From the NCBI RefSeq assembly GCF_037414475.1, contig NZ_CP147913.1:8628501-8692500 (forward strand): DNA of 64,000 nt. Reading direction: 5' to 3'. The position numbers and the translations under genes were made by a program. The DNA comes from Myxococcus stipitatus. GTDB taxonomy: Bacteria; Myxococcota; Myxococcia; Myxococcales; Myxococcaceae. The notes under the pieces were generated by a model, which saw nothing but the letters and a program-made list of their open reading frames with translations, searched no databases and had not been told where the DNA came from. Of this stretch, positions 10,643 through 23,850 are shown piece after piece; position 1 is the first letter of the stretch; the number at the start of each line of letters is the position of its first letter.

Positions 10643-10775
10643 TACAGGCTGCCTGACCGGGCCGTTGCCAGGGGGGCATTGGGGCCCTACCTTCGAGCCC
10701 CGGCGGTGGGCGGGGTATAAGCCCCGACGTCGAGAGACCGGCACAGGCCCGGCGTGGGAAAGGTGGAGCGGCACC

Positions 10776-12170
10776 ATGGCGTACAGGATGAACATGGCTC
10801 CCAAGGAGGAGCGCGCATCGCAGAAGCTGTTCGGTACGGACGGTGTTCGCGGCAAGGCGAACGTCCACCCGATGACAGCCGAAGTGGCGATGCAGCTCGG
10901 ACGGGCGCTCGCGTACCTCATCCGCAATGGTCCCCACCGTCACCGCGTCATCGTCGGCAAGGACACGCGGCTGTCCGGCTACATGCTGGAGCAGGCCCTG
11001 GCCGCGGGGTTGACGTCCATGGGCGTCGACGTGGAGCTGGTCGGGCCGCTGCCGACGCCGGGCATCTCCAACATCACCACGTCCATGCGCGCGGACGCGG
11101 GCGCGGTCATCTCCGCGTCCCACAACCCGTACGAGGACAACGGCATCAAGTTCTTCTGGCGCGACGGCTTCAAGCTGCCGGATGAGACGGAAGCCAAGAT
11201 TGAAGAGCTCCTGTCCACGGGCGCCATCGACTCCATCCGCCCCACGGCGACGAAGATTGGCCGCGCGTTCCGCATGGAGGACGCCCGGGGCCGCTACATC
11301 GTGTTCCTCAAGGCGACCTTCCCGCGCGAGCTGACGCTGGAGGGGATGACCATCGTCGTCGACTGCGCCAACGGCGCGGCCTACAAGACGGCGCCCGCGG
11401 TGCTGGAGGAGCTGGGCGCGAAGGTCATCACGCTGGGCGTCTCGCCGGACGGCAAGAACATCAACCACAAGTGTGGCGCGCTGCACCCGGAGAACCTGGC
11501 GCGCACGGTGCTCAAGCACGGCGCGCACCTGGGCATCGCGCTGGACGGCGACGCCGACCGCCTCATCGTCGTGGACGAGAAGGGCAAGGTGGTGGACGGC
11601 GACGCCATCATGGCCATCTGCACCGGTGAGCTGGTGGCCCGCAAGCAGCTCAAGAAGAAGGTGCTGGTCTCCACGGTGATGAGCAACGTGGGCCTGGAGC
11701 GCGCGGTGGCGCGCTGGGGCGTGAAGGTGGTCCGCACGCGCGTGGGCGACCGCAACGTCGTCGAGGAGATGCGCCGCAACGGCTACAACCTGGGCGGCGA
11801 GCAGAGCGGCCACCTCATCTTCCTGGACCACACCACGACGGGCGACGGCACGCTGGCGGCGCTCCAACTGCTCGCGGTGATGTGCCGCGCGGGCAAGCCG
11901 TTGAGCGAGCTGGCCTCCATCTTCGAGCCCGTCCCCCAGACGTTGATCAACGTCGTGGTGAAGCAGAAGAAGGAGCTGGGCGAGCTGCCGGACGTGATGA
12001 AGGTCATCAAGGGCGTGGAGCAGAAGTTGGGCACGTCCGGCCGGGTGCTGGTGCGCTTCTCCGGCACGGAGCCCAAGGCGCGGGTCCTCGTCGAGGGCGT
12101 GGACGCCGCGCGCAACGAGGCCTACGCGAAGGACATCGCCGAGGTGCTGGCGAAGGCGCTCAACCGCTAG
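10776..12170 (+). CDS. glmM: Phosphoglucosamine mutase
   Basis: 464 aa. ATG 10776 is chosen because GGAG sits 8 bases upstream; an open frame extends to 10557 inside folP but has no initiation signals. Landmarks: [10 protein letters not shown] at the N-terminus, the phosphoserine loop [12 protein letters not shown] (Ser115), the metal loop DGDADR, sugar-binding GGEQSGH, and the phosphate-binding [10 protein letters not shown] near the C-terminus. It converts glucosamine-6-P to glucosamine-1-P for UDP-GlcNAc and cell-wall synthesis. It is separated from folP by 133 bases; the cdaA-ybbR genes that often sit here in other bacteria are absent. Confidence 0.95.
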   Translation: MAYRMNMAPKEERASQKLFGTDGVRGKANVHPMTAEVAMQLGRALAYLIRNGPHRHRVIVGKDTRLSGYMLEQALAAGLTSMGVDVELVGPLPTPGISNITTSMRADAGAVISASHNPYEDNGIKFFWRDGFKLPDETEAKIEELLSTGAIDSIRPTATKIGRAFRMEDARGRYIVFLKATFPRELTLEGMTIVVDCANGAAYKTAPAVLEELGAKVITLGVSPDGKNINHKCGALHPENLARTVLKHGAHLGIALDGDADRLIVVDEKGKVVDGDAIMAICTGELVARKQLKKKVLVSTVMSNVGLERAVARWGVKVVRTRVGDRNVVEEMRRNGYNLGGEQSGHLIFLDHTTTGDGTLAALQLLAVMCRAGKPLSELASIFEPVPQTLINVVVKQKKELGELPDVMKVIKGVEQKLGTSGRVLVRFSGTEPKARVLVEGVDAARNEAYAKDIAEVLAKALNR

Positions 12171-12186
12171 TCGCGGTAGAGGACGG

Positions 12187-12214
12187 TTGACTTCCGGACG
12201 CTGGCCGCGATTAG
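12187..12214 (+). promoter_or_regulatory. Candidate sigma-70-type promoter ahead of pdxJ
   Basis: TTGACT (12187-12192), a 16-base spacer, then GATTAG (12209-12214), in the 108-base gap between glmM and pdxJ. It would drive pdxJ-acpS-nnr-tsaE. The -10 match is moderate. Confidence 0.35.
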
Positions 12215-12278
12215 AGGGGCCAGCGCGTGCCGGGGCCCCCGACAATCCCGGCACCGCGCGTCAAGCGAGGTGCGGTCG

Positions 12279-13004
12279 ATGGGACAGCGACTGGGTGTCA
12301 ACGTGGACCATGTGGCGACGCTGCGTCAGGCGCGGCGGACCACGTATCCGGATCCGGTGACGGCCGCGGCCCTGGCGGAGCTGGCCGGCGCGCAGCAAAT
12401 CACCATTCACCTGCGCGAGGACCGGCGCCACATCCAGGACCGCGACCTGCGCATCCTGCGTGAGACGACGCAGACGCTGCTGAATCTCGAGATGGCGGCC
12501 ACCACGGAGATGGTGAAGATCGCCTACGAGCACAAGCCGGACGTGGTGACGCTGGTGCCCGAGCGCCGCGAGGAGCTCACCACCGAGGGCGGCCTGGACG
12601 TCGCGGGCCAGCGCGAGCACGTCGCGAAAATCATCAAGAACCTCAAGGACGGCGAAATCTCCGTCTCGCTGTTCATCGACCCGGACCTGGACCAGGTGCG
12701 CGCGGCGCACAAGGTGAACGCGGACCGAATCGAGCTGCACACGGGGCGCTACTGCGAGGCGCGCAACGAGAAGGAGCGCGCGCGGGAGCTGGCCCGTATC
12801 GTCGACGCGGCGAAGGCGGGCACCAAGCTGGGGCTGGGCGTGGCCGCGGGCCACGGGCTCAACTACGACAACGTGCAGCCCATCGCGCGCATCTCCGAAA
12901 TCGACGAGCTCAACATCGGCCACTCCATCGTCGCTCGCGCGGTGCTGGTGGGGTTCGACCGGGCCGTGCGGGAGATGCTCGACCTGATGCGCAACCCGGG
13001 ATAG
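12279..13004 (+). CDS. pdxJ: Pyridoxine 5'-phosphate synthase
   Basis: 241 aa from ATG 12279 with GAGG 9 bases upstream; GTG 12270 is also in frame but less likely. Family landmarks are [17 protein letters not shown] at the N-terminus, [25 protein letters not shown]-type residues [33 protein letters not shown] and [15 protein letters not shown] near the end. It condenses 1-deoxyxylulose-5-P and 3-amino-2-oxopropyl phosphate to make pyridoxine 5'-P (DXP-dependent vitamin B6 route). The downstream acpS starts 6 bases after the stop, as in many proteobacteria. Confidence 0.96.
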   Translation: MGQRLGVNVDHVATLRQARRTTYPDPVTAAALAELAGAQQITIHLREDRRHIQDRDLRILRETTQTLLNLEMAATTEMVKIAYEHKPDVVTLVPERREELTTEGGLDVAGQREHVAKIIKNLKDGEISVSLFIDPDLDQVRAAHKVNADRIELHTGRYCEARNEKERARELARIVDAAKAGTKLGLGVAAGHGLNYDNVQPIARISEIDELNIGHSIVARAVLVGFDRAVREMLDLMRNPG

Positions 13005-13010
13005 CGCGCC

Positions 13011-13391
13011 ATGGGAATCCGCGGCCTGGGCCTGGACATCTGCTCCATCTCCCGCATCCAGCGCATCATGGATGGGCCTCGCGCCGAGGCATTCCTGAAT
13101 CGCGTCTACACCGAGGCGGAGCGGGCCCTGTGTGGCCAGCGCCACGACGCCGCCAGCGCCTATGCCGCGCGCTTCGCGGCGAAGGAGGCGCTGGTGAAGG
13201 CCTTGGGCGCGCCGCCGGGCATCCGCTGGAAGGACATGGAGGTGCGCCGGGACAACGGCGCGCCGTACTTCGCGCTCTCCGGCGTGGCGTTGGAGGTGAT
13301 GGAGGCGCGGGGCCTGGAGGCGTTCCTCGCGTTGACACACGACGCGGACGTGGCCGCCGCCACCGTGGTGCTTCAGAAGAAAGGGGAGTGA
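13011..13391 (+). CDS. acpS: Holo-[acyl-carrier-protein] synthase
   Basis: 126 aa. The AcpS signatures GLGLDICSISRI (metal-binding Asp near residue 9) and RFAAKEALVKALG are present. It transfers 4'-phosphopantetheine from CoA to the serine of ACP. It lies between pdxJ and nnr with 4-6 base gaps, so it is surely in the same transcript. Confidence 0.95.
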   Translation: MGIRGLGLDICSISRIQRIMDGPRAEAFLNRVYTEAERALCGQRHDAASAYAARFAAKEALVKALGAPPGIRWKDMEVRRDNGAPYFALSGVALEVMEARGLEAFLALTHDADVAAATVVLQKKGE

Positions 13392-13395
13392 GCCG

Positions 13396-14931
13396 ATGTT
13401 GCGCGTCCTCACCGCCGCCCAGATGCGTCAGGCCGAACAGGCCGCCGAGCAGCGCCATGGAATGCCTTCCGCCCTGCTGATGGAGAACGCGGGGCGGGGA
13501 CTCGCGGAGGTCGCGCGAAGCCTCGCGGGGCCATCGGGCCGCTTCGTGGTGGTGTGCGGTCCGGGCAACAACGGCGGCGATGGACTGGTGGCCGCGCGGT
13601 TCCTCCTCGAAGGCGGCGCGCGAGTCTCAGTGACGCTGGTGGGAGACCCCGCGAAGCTGACGCCGGAGGCCCGGCGCAACCTGGAGGCGCTGAAGGGCTT
13701 TGGTGGGACGTCCCGCACGCTGGAGTCGCTGGAGGCGCCCGGGGCGGGGGACGTGGTGGTGGACGCGCTGTTCGGCACGGGGCTGAGCCGCGCTCCGGCG
13801 GGCGCGTTCGCGGAGGCCATCTCCGCCATCCATCGCTGGCGGCAGGCGGGCGCCAAGGTGGTGGCCGCGGACGTGCCCTCCGGACTCCAGAGCGACACGG
13901 GCGAGGCGTTCTCGCCCTGTGTCGAGGCGGATGCCACGGTGGCCTTCGGCTTCCTCAAGCCAGGGCAGGTGCTGGAGCCGGGCGCATCCTTGTGTGGCCG
14001 CGTGCGGCGGGTGGACATCGGCATGGGGGGCGCGTCGGCCCGCGAGGTGTCCGGCCCCGCGCTCTTCGTGGTGGAGGAGTCGGACGCACGCGCCACGTTG
14101 CCGGTGCGCAAGCCGGACACACACAAGGGCACGTACGGCCATGTCCTCGTCGTGGCTGGCGGCCGGGGCAAGACGGGCGCCGCGGCGCTGGTGGCGAAGG
14201 CCGCTCTTCGCACGGGCGCGGGGCTGGTCACCGTGGCCACGCGGGGCGATGCGCTGGAGGCCGTGCAGGCGCACTCGGCGGAGATCATGGGCATCCCCTT
14301 GGAGGCCGCGGGTCCGCTGGGAATGGGGGACCTGGAGGCCCTGCTGACCGCCGCCGAGGGCAAGGACGCGCTGGTCATGGGGCCGGGCATCCCCCGAGGC
14401 CCTGGGACGGGGACCCTCATCGGCGAGCTGCTCTCGCGCTTGGAGATTCCCGCCGTCCTGGATGCGGATGCGCTCAACGCCGTGGCGGATGACCTGTCCG
14501 TGCTTCGCCGCGCGAAGGCCCCCGTCGTGCTCACGCCGCACCCCGGAGAGATGGCGCGGCTGACGGGCAAGTCGACCCGGGAGGTCCAGGCCCATCGGAT
14601 GGAGGTGGTGGGTCGAATGGCCTCGGAGACGGGGGCGACGGTGGTGCTCAAGGGCGACCGGACGCTGACGGCGCACCCGGATGGCCGCGTGTTCATCAAC
14701 ACCACGGGCAACCCGGGCATGGCCACGGGGGGCTCCGGTGACGTGTTGTCCGGTGTCTGCGGCGCGATGCTGGCGCAGGGCTTCCCCGTGCCGGATGCCG
14801 TGTGGACGGCCGTGTTCGCGCATGGGCTCGCGGGAGACCTGGCCGCGGCCCGGCGAGGACAACTGGGTCTGGTGGCGGGGGACCTCATCGAACAGGGCCT
14901 CTGCGAGCTGTGGGTGAGGTGGGGACGATGA
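13396..14931 (+). CDS. nnr: Bifunctional NAD(P)H-hydrate repair enzyme (epimerase + ADP-dependent dehydratase)
   Basis: 511 aa. The N-terminal ~220 residues are the YjeF_N epimerase domain (LLMENAGRGLAEV, VVCGPGNNGGDGLVAAR, DALFGTGLSR, AADVPSGLQSDTGE). The C-terminal half is the ribokinase-like dehydratase domain (HKGTYGHVLVVAGGRGKTGA, VLTPHPGEMARL, NPGMATGGSGDVLSG). The enzyme repairs hydrated NADH/NADPH. Its stop overlaps the tsaE start by four bases (ATGA). Confidence 0.94.
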   Translation: MLRVLTAAQMRQAEQAAEQRHGMPSALLMENAGRGLAEVARSLAGPSGRFVVVCGPGNNGGDGLVAARFLLEGGARVSVTLVGDPAKLTPEARRNLEALKGFGGTSRTLESLEAPGAGDVVVDALFGTGLSRAPAGAFAEAISAIHRWRQAGAKVVAADVPSGLQSDTGEAFSPCVEADATVAFGFLKPGQVLEPGASLCGRVRRVDIGMGGASAREVSGPALFVVEESDARATLPVRKPDTHKGTYGHVLVVAGGRGKTGAAALVAKAALRTGAGLVTVATRGDALEAVQAHSAEIMGIPLEAAGPLGMGDLEALLTAAEGKDALVMGPGIPRGPGTGTLIGELLSRLEIPAVLDADALNAVADDLSVLRRAKAPVVLTPHPGEMARLTGKSTREVQAHRMEVVGRMASETGATVVLKGDRTLTAHPDGRVFINTTGNPGMATGGSGDVLSGVCGAMLAQGFPVPDAVWTAVFAHGLAGDLAAARRGQLGLVAGDLIEQGLCELWVRWGR

Positions 14932-15407
14932 CCGTAGGGGAACACGTGACGCGGGCCCTGACGTTGGCCTCGCCCGAGGAGACACACCGGCTGGGCATCC
15001 GCCTGGGCGGGCTCCTGGAGCCGGGTGACTTCGTCGGGTTGATTGGGGACCTGGGCGCGGGCAAGACGCACCTGGTTCGCGGAGTCGCCGAGGGCGCGCA
15101 TGTGCCCAGGTCCGAGGTGGCGAGCCCCACGTTCGCGATTGTGTACCCGTACTCGGGACGGATTCCGCTCTACCACGCGGACCTGTACCGCCTGACGGGC
15201 TACGACGACCTCTACGCCACGGGCTTCATGGACCTGGTGGGCGGAGAAGGCGCGTTGCTGGTGGAGTGGCTGGACCGGGTGCCGGAGGCGGCGCCTCGTG
15301 AGCACCTGCGCGTCACCCTGGCCCACGCGGGCGGAGACGCGCGCACGCTCAAGGCCGAGGCCTTTGGCGCGCGCGCCGCCGCGCTGCTGACGGCGTGGCT
15401 TCCCTGA
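14928..15407 (+). CDS. tsaE: tRNA threonylcarbamoyladenosine biosynthesis ATPase TsaE
   Basis: 159 aa from ATG 14928, overlapping nnr by ATGA. The P-loop GDLGAGKTHLVRG is at about residues 40-52, followed by VASPTFAIVYPY, LYHADLYRL and VEWLDRVPE, all typical of TsaE (YjeE). It powers the TsaB-TsaD complex that makes t6A37 in ANN-decoding tRNAs. The nnr-tsaE pairing is widespread. It ends 3 bases from the convergent amidotransferase gene. Confidence 0.93.
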   Translation: MTVGEHVTRALTLASPEETHRLGIRLGGLLEPGDFVGLIGDLGAGKTHLVRGVAEGAHVPRSEVASPTFAIVYPYSGRIPLYHADLYRLTGYDDLYATGFMDLVGGEGALLVEWLDRVPEAAPREHLRVTLAHAGGDARTLKAEAFGARAAALLTAWLP

Positions 15408-15410
15408 CGC

Positions 15411-16268
15411 TCAGGCCGCGTGGCGCGTGGGGCCGGGCGTCGGCGGTGGAACGACATCTCCGGCCAGCTGCGGCACGCGCCAGTGGTGGAAGACGAGGCT
15501 TGCGTCCACGCCGATGACGTCCTCTTCGGCGACGGGCGTCCAATGCGGGCCGCCGCACAGCGCCTCGCTGGAGACGATGAGCTGCTCCAGCTTCGTGCCC
15601 GGAGAGGGCAGCGCCGCCGCACTGGACGTGTCGCCCAGCGAGACGAAGAGGGTGCGGTTGCGCCGCGAGGCCACCATCACCTCGCCGTCCGTGACGAGGA
15701 AGTTCATCGCGGAGCGCTGGTTCGTCTCCGTGGTGTCGGTGATGGCGGAGACCAGGCTCATGGTCTCCGCGAGCGCTCGGGCGACTCCCTCCACGGGGAC
15801 GGGCTGGCCGATGGGATGCCGCGCCGCCAGCCTCGTGAGGAAGAGGTAGAAGCAGCGCTCGCTGTCCGTGGTGCCCTGGATGCCCGCGCGAAGGGTGGGG
15901 CAGATGAGCGCTTCGATTCTCGCGTGGTGCTTGGCGAAGTCGCGCACCGTGCCGTTGTGAACGAAGGTCCACCGGCCATGGTTGAACGGGTGTGAGTTGC
16001 GCAGCTCCACCGCGCCCACCGACGCGAGCCGGATGTGCGCCACCACCGTGTGCGCGGAAACACCGCTGCTCACTCGCTCGAAATCAGGGTCGCTGTGGGC
16101 GGGCTCCACACCGTGCGCGACGAGTGGCATCGCCGCGGCGCCATATGCGGCGATGCCCCAGCCATCCTTGTGCTCACGCGACTGGATGAGGAGCGAGTTC
16201 TTCTGCGTCACCAGCGAGCGGTGCACGGCGGAAGGGACTGACGAACGGAATCCAAAAAGTCGGCACAT
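15411..16268 (-). CDS. Class II glutamine amidotransferase (YafJ/EgtC-like)
   Basis: 285 aa. The N-terminal MCRLFGF places Cys2 as the Ntn nucleophile once Met is removed. HKDGWGIAAYG, VVAHIRLASVG, NSHPFNHGRWTFVHNGTV and TDSERCFYLFL match free-standing class II glutaminases of the YafJ/GAT_4 group. These hydrolyse a gamma-glutamyl amide bond, and the family includes EgtC of ergothioneine synthesis. No egtB/egtD genes are adjacent, so the physiological substrate is open. It is probably a monocistronic unit between tsaE and hutI. Confidence 0.85.
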   Translation of the reverse strand: MCRLFGFRSSVPSAVHRSLVTQKNSLLIQSREHKDGWGIAAYGAAAMPLVAHGVEPAHSDPDFERVSSGVSAHTVVAHIRLASVGAVELRNSHPFNHGRWTFVHNGTVRDFAKHHARIEALICPTLRAGIQGTTDSERCFYLFLTRLAARHPIGQPVPVEGVARALAETMSLVSAITDTTETNQRSAMNFLVTDGEVMVASRRNRTLFVSLGDTSSAAALPSPGTKLEQLIVSSEALCGGPHWTPVAEEDVIGVDASLVFHHWRVPQLAGDVVPPPTPGPTRHAA

Positions 16269-16356
16269 GGCTGCAGTTGGTACTTATAACGCCCGGCCCT
16301 GGCGGGAAGCTCACCTGCCCTCCCGTGCGACGTGCGTGTCACCGGATGACGTCGCT

Positions 16357-17622
16357 TCACCCGCAGGAGTTGAGCTCCTGCCGGAGCACCACGCGCCCGG
16401 ACTTAACGACCGTGCGCGCGTGCCCTACGCCCAGATGGTAGGGCAGATGCCGGTAGGACGCACAACTGAACAACACCAGGTCGCCTGCATCACCCACAGC
16501 CAGCCTGCCATTTCGTTGCAGTCCCAATGACAGAGCAGCTCCGCGTGTGGCCGCCCAGTAGGCCTCCGCCGCGGTGAGGCCATTCTCCAGACACGCCAAC
16601 CCCAGGGCCAAGGCTGTGTTTTCACTCATCGCCGAGCCTGGATTCACGTTGGTGCCCAAAGCGATGTTGAGGCCCGCGTCGCGAATGCGGCGCCCCGGGG
16701 CGTAGGGGCGCATGCGCAGGAAGAGGGTGGAGGTAGGCACGAGCACCGCGGTGACGTTGGCGTCGGCGAGTGCTCGCAGGCCCGCGTCGGTGACTTGCTC
16801 CAGGTGGTCGGCGGTGGCGGCGCCCAGCTCGGCGGCGAGCTCGGAGGCGCCGCAGGCGGTGAGTTGGTCCGCGTGGAGGCGCGGCACGAGCCCCAGCGCG
16901 CGGCCCGCGGTGAGGATGCGGCGGGCTTCATCCACGGTGAAGGCGCTGTCCTCCACGAAGACGTCGCAGAAGCGCGCCAGCCCCTCGCGTGCGACGGCGG
17001 GGAGAATCTCGTCGATGCAGAGGCGGACGTAGTCCTCGCGGCGGCCGCGGTACTCCTCGGGCACTGCGTGCGCGCACAAGAGCGTGGGCACCAATTCCAC
17101 GGGCGCCAGCGCGCGCAGCCTGCGCACCACGCGCAGCATCTTCAGCTCGTTCTCCACATCCAGGCCGTAGCCGCTCTTCACCTCGGCCACCGTCACGCCA
17201 TGGGACAGCAGGCGCTGGACGCGCGGGAGGGCCAGGCGTACCAGGTCCTCCTCGCTGGCGGCGCGCGTGGCGCGCACGGTGCTCACGATGCCGCCGCCGG
17301 CCTTGGCGATCTCCAGATAGGTGGCGCCCTGGTTGCGCAGGTCGAACTCCGCGGAGCGCTCTCCGGCGAACACCAGATGCGTGTGGGGGTCCACGAAGCC
17401 TGGGCCCACGAAGCCGCCCTCGGCATCCAGCACCTGCGTCTGGAGGCTCACGGCGTTCGGCGGCAGCTCCGACTCCTGTCCGACGAAGGCGATGCGTCCG
17501 TGGCGGATGCCCACGCAGGCGCCAGGGCGCGGGGTGAGCGCTGTCTCCGCGCGCTCGCGGTGCGAGCCTTCGAGGGTGAGGACCTCGGACGTGTTCCGAA
17601 CCAACAGCTCCAGTGCTTCCAT
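16357..17622 (-). CDS. hutI: Imidazolonepropionase
   Basis: 421 aa from ATG 17622, with GGAGG 10 bases upstream; the in-frame GTG 17640 lies in the ribosome site itself. The amidohydrolase fold carries DPHTHLVFAGERS (zinc ligands), EVKSGYGLD, ALCAHAVP-like TLLCAHAVPEEY, HADQLTACGASELAAELGA, ADHLEQV and GTNVNPGSAMSEN, all typical of HutI. It opens the ring of 4-imidazolone-5-propionate to N-formimino-glutamate in histidine degradation. It follows a lipoprotein gene by 4 bases and, beyond that, hutU. hutH and hutG are not in the window. Confidence 0.95.
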   Translation of the reverse strand: MEALELLVRNTSEVLTLEGSHRERAETALTPRPGACVGIRHGRIAFVGQESELPPNAVSLQTQVLDAEGGFVGPGFVDPHTHLVFAGERSAEFDLRNQGATYLEIAKAGGGIVSTVRATRAASEEDLVRLALPRVQRLLSHGVTVAEVKSGYGLDVENELKMLRVVRRLRALAPVELVPTLLCAHAVPEEYRGRREDYVRLCIDEILPAVAREGLARFCDVFVEDSAFTVDEARRILTAGRALGLVPRLHADQLTACGASELAAELGAATADHLEQVTDAGLRALADANVTAVLVPTSTLFLRMRPYAPGRRIRDAGLNIALGTNVNPGSAMSENTALALGLACLENGLTAAEAYWAATRGAALSLGLQRNGRLAVGDAGDLVLFSCASYRHLPYHLGVGHARTVVKSGRVVLRQELNSCG

Positions 17623-17626
17623 GGCG

Positions 17627-18367
17627 TCAACGACCTCCACGCACGCCCACGATGGGGACGTTCCAGCTCGCGCTCTTGCCGACCTTCGCGCGGCCGAATC
17701 CTCCAGACAGCTCCACGGAGTCCAGCCATCCCCAGCTCAGTCGCGCGGCGACGACCCCGCCGTAATAGACCGAGCGCTCATTCACCCCATGCGACGACAG
17801 GGTGTGGAGCGCGAGGAACGGCACGACGCCCACGGACACGCCGGGCTCCGGCGAGAAGCTCAACGCACAGGTGGCCTCGGCGCCGGCCATGCTGCCCGGG
17901 CCTCCGATGCTCGAGCCGATTCCAAAATCCGAGGCCCCGCGCAGGGCGATGGACGGCGCGAGGCCCAGCGTCGGCGAGCCGATGTAGTACGACATACCCG
18001 CGTAGGCGCCGTAGCCCGGCAAGGGCAGGGGGAGGAACATCTCGCCCTGGATGCCGGTGTGCAGGTGGAGCCGCTCGGTGAGCGGCCACGTCATGGCGGC
18101 ATCGAACGCGAGCCCCCATTGCTGAAGGGCGAACGTCGCCGTGTCTCCGTTGAACATGGCGTTCTCGCCGATGCCGTCGCGGCTCCCGGAGATGGGGGCG
18201 CTGAGGCGAGGGCCGGTGCGAATCCCGGCCTGGAGGACTCGCTCCGCGGCGTTGCCCGGGCCCAGGCGCATCACCATGGGCCCGACGGCGGACGGGGCAC
18301 ACCCCGCGAGCGCTCCGAGAGCGAGGAGCAGGGAGGCGAGGACTCTCGGGCGCGCGCGAAGGTGCAT
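17627..18367 (-). CDS. Predicted lipoprotein with beta-rich body, inserted in the hut operon
   Basis: 246 aa. Lipobox LLALGALAGC, so lipidated at about Cys23. The rest has alternating hydrophobic/aromatic strands rich in Gly, Ser and Tyr (YGAYAGMSYYIGSPTLGLAPS, YYGGVVAARLSWGW) with no motif I recognise. It looks like a small outer-membrane barrel or lipocalin-like protein. It sits between hutU (13-base gap) and hutI (4-base gap), so it is co-transcribed with the histidine genes. A histidine/urocanate-related envelope role is only a guess. Confidence 0.7.
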   Translation of the reverse strand: MHLRARPRVLASLLLALGALAGCAPSAVGPMVMRLGPGNAAERVLQAGIRTGPRLSAPISGSRDGIGENAMFNGDTATFALQQWGLAFDAAMTWPLTERLHLHTGIQGEMFLPLPLPGYGAYAGMSYYIGSPTLGLAPSIALRGASDFGIGSSIGGPGSMAGAEATCALSFSPEPGVSVGVVPFLALHTLSSHGVNERSVYYGGVVAARLSWGWLDSVELSGGFGRAKVGKSASWNVPIVGVRGGR

Positions 18368-18380
18368 GACGTCCTGAAGG

Positions 18381-20036
<1,656 letters not shown>

Positions 20037-20205
20037 GAACAGGCTCCTGGGGGAAGGCTGACGGAAAGGCCCGGCACACTAGCCGAACCCACGCGGGGCG
20101 GGGCCAGCACCATGTGGCCCTTCTCCGGCAGTGTCCGCTGGAGGCCCGGAACTCCCGCCGCCAGTGCCCTGGAGTGTTCTTGACGCGAGGAGCCGAGGCG
20201 ACGCC

Positions 20206-21318
20206 TCACGAGTGCAGCGCGCCGTCCTCCTCCCACCCTTCCTCCACGGAGGGCACGGGAGATTGGGACGCGGGTGGGTGTGACACTCCCTCGCGGTGGA
20301 GGCGCAGGTGGTTGAGGACCTCCTTGACGCCCAACACGGCCTCCGCGGCGTCCTCGATGGCGCGCTTCTCGTCGCGGCTGCGCACACTTCCCCGCAGGGT
20401 CACGACACCCTCCCGGACCTCGACCTCCGCGTCGGAGGCGTCCATCCAGTCCTGCATCAGCCGGTCGCAGATGTCCGCGCGGATGCGGTCATCGGCGCGC
20501 TGGTAGCCCCGGGGCCCTCGTCCCTGAGTGCGCGGCCGGAATGTGGCACCCGAGTAGCCACCGTGACCCAGCTCATGGTCATCCGGGCGCGACCTGCTGG
20601 TGGAGAATCCCGTCTGGGGCGGGGCCATGTTCTCCACGCCGGGGCCATGTCCCGAGGGCTGGGTGCCACCCAGGCGCACGTCCGCTTCGGCTGGCCGCTC
20701 CCGGGGGCTCAGCTCGCGCAGCTCATCCATCCATGCATCGGGCTCATCCCATTCGTCGATGCCGCGCTGGCCGTAGCGCGTGTGGCCTGGGCCCGCGTCA
20801 TCGCGGTGGAGCCGGTCCGAGGGTTCGATGCGCCATGCGCCCCGCCGGGACATGTGGCGCGGAGGCGTGTCGTCGCCGAGGTCGCGGAACGTCCCACTGG
20901 GGCTGTACCCCGGGCGCCTCGTGATTCGCTCCGGGTCGAAGTGGCGGGCGCGGCGGTCCAGCTCACGCTCGCGGTTGTAACCCCGGCCGTACTCGTGGGC
21001 CTGCTCCATGGCCCGCGCGGCGTCGCCGAAGTCCCGGTCGATTTCGTAGTCGAGCGTATCGCGGTCGCCTCGCATCGAGCGGTACGCGCGGTCCCTGGCG
21101 AGGTCCCTGGAGGGGTGCTCGAAGTCGCGCCGAGCGTCCCAGTCCGAGCGGTGCGAGTCCCGAGGAGGTCTTCCCGAGGACTCGTGGCGCGGTGGGCCGC
21201 CACGCTCCGTGGCGTACCTCGCGGAGTCCGGGTGACGCCCTTGGGTCTGCTCCGGGTGGGAGGGGCCGCGACCGCGTCGCTCCCTCCGGCGGGGGTCTTC
21301 GTGGCGCTTGCCAGTCAT
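20206..21318 (-). CDS. BON-domain protein with long charged N-terminal region
   Basis: 370 aa. ATG 21318 is chosen for its near-perfect AGGAGG 8 bases upstream; the frame stays open to 23622 but that part is the complement of the oxidoreductase gene. Residues 1 to about 270 are rich in Arg, Asp, Glu, His and Gly, with no predicted fold. Residues about 290-350 form a BON domain (DDRIRADICDRLMQDWM, VEVREGVVTLRGSVRSRDEK, VLGVKEVLNHLRL). BON domains bind phospholipid or other ligands, often at the envelope, but no signal peptide is seen. It is divergent from the YdeP-like gene. The name is safe for the C-terminus only. Confidence 0.78.
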   Translation of the reverse strand: MTGKRHEDPRRRERRGRGPSHPEQTQGRHPDSARYATERGGPPRHESSGRPPRDSHRSDWDARRDFEHPSRDLARDRAYRSMRGDRDTLDYEIDRDFGDAARAMEQAHEYGRGYNRERELDRRARHFDPERITRRPGYSPSGTFRDLGDDTPPRHMSRRGAWRIEPSDRLHRDDAGPGHTRYGQRGIDEWDEPDAWMDELRELSPRERPAEADVRLGGTQPSGHGPGVENMAPPQTGFSTSRSRPDDHELGHGGYSGATFRPRTQGRGPRGYQRADDRIRADICDRLMQDWMDASDAEVEVREGVVTLRGSVRSRDEKRAIEDAAEAVLGVKEVLNHLRLHREGVSHPPASQSPVPSVEEGWEEDGALHS

Positions 21319-21456
21319 GTCCTGTGCCTCCTGTGGTATCGGCTCGCTCGGGTCCCTGTCTCTTGAGGGTTTTGACCGCGAGCGTTCGCGGCAACGCGGT
21401 AGAGTCGGGCGCGCCACGGACGGGCGACCGTCCGCATGGCACCCGGAGGGCGGGGC

Positions 21457-23835
<2,379 letters not shown>

Positions 23836-23850
23836 GGTCCGTGAGCGCGC

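Noticed and set aside
10557-10775. Upstream extension of glmM into folP
   Set aside because: No ribosome site, and the family N-terminus ([10 protein letters not shown]) lies just after ATG 10776.
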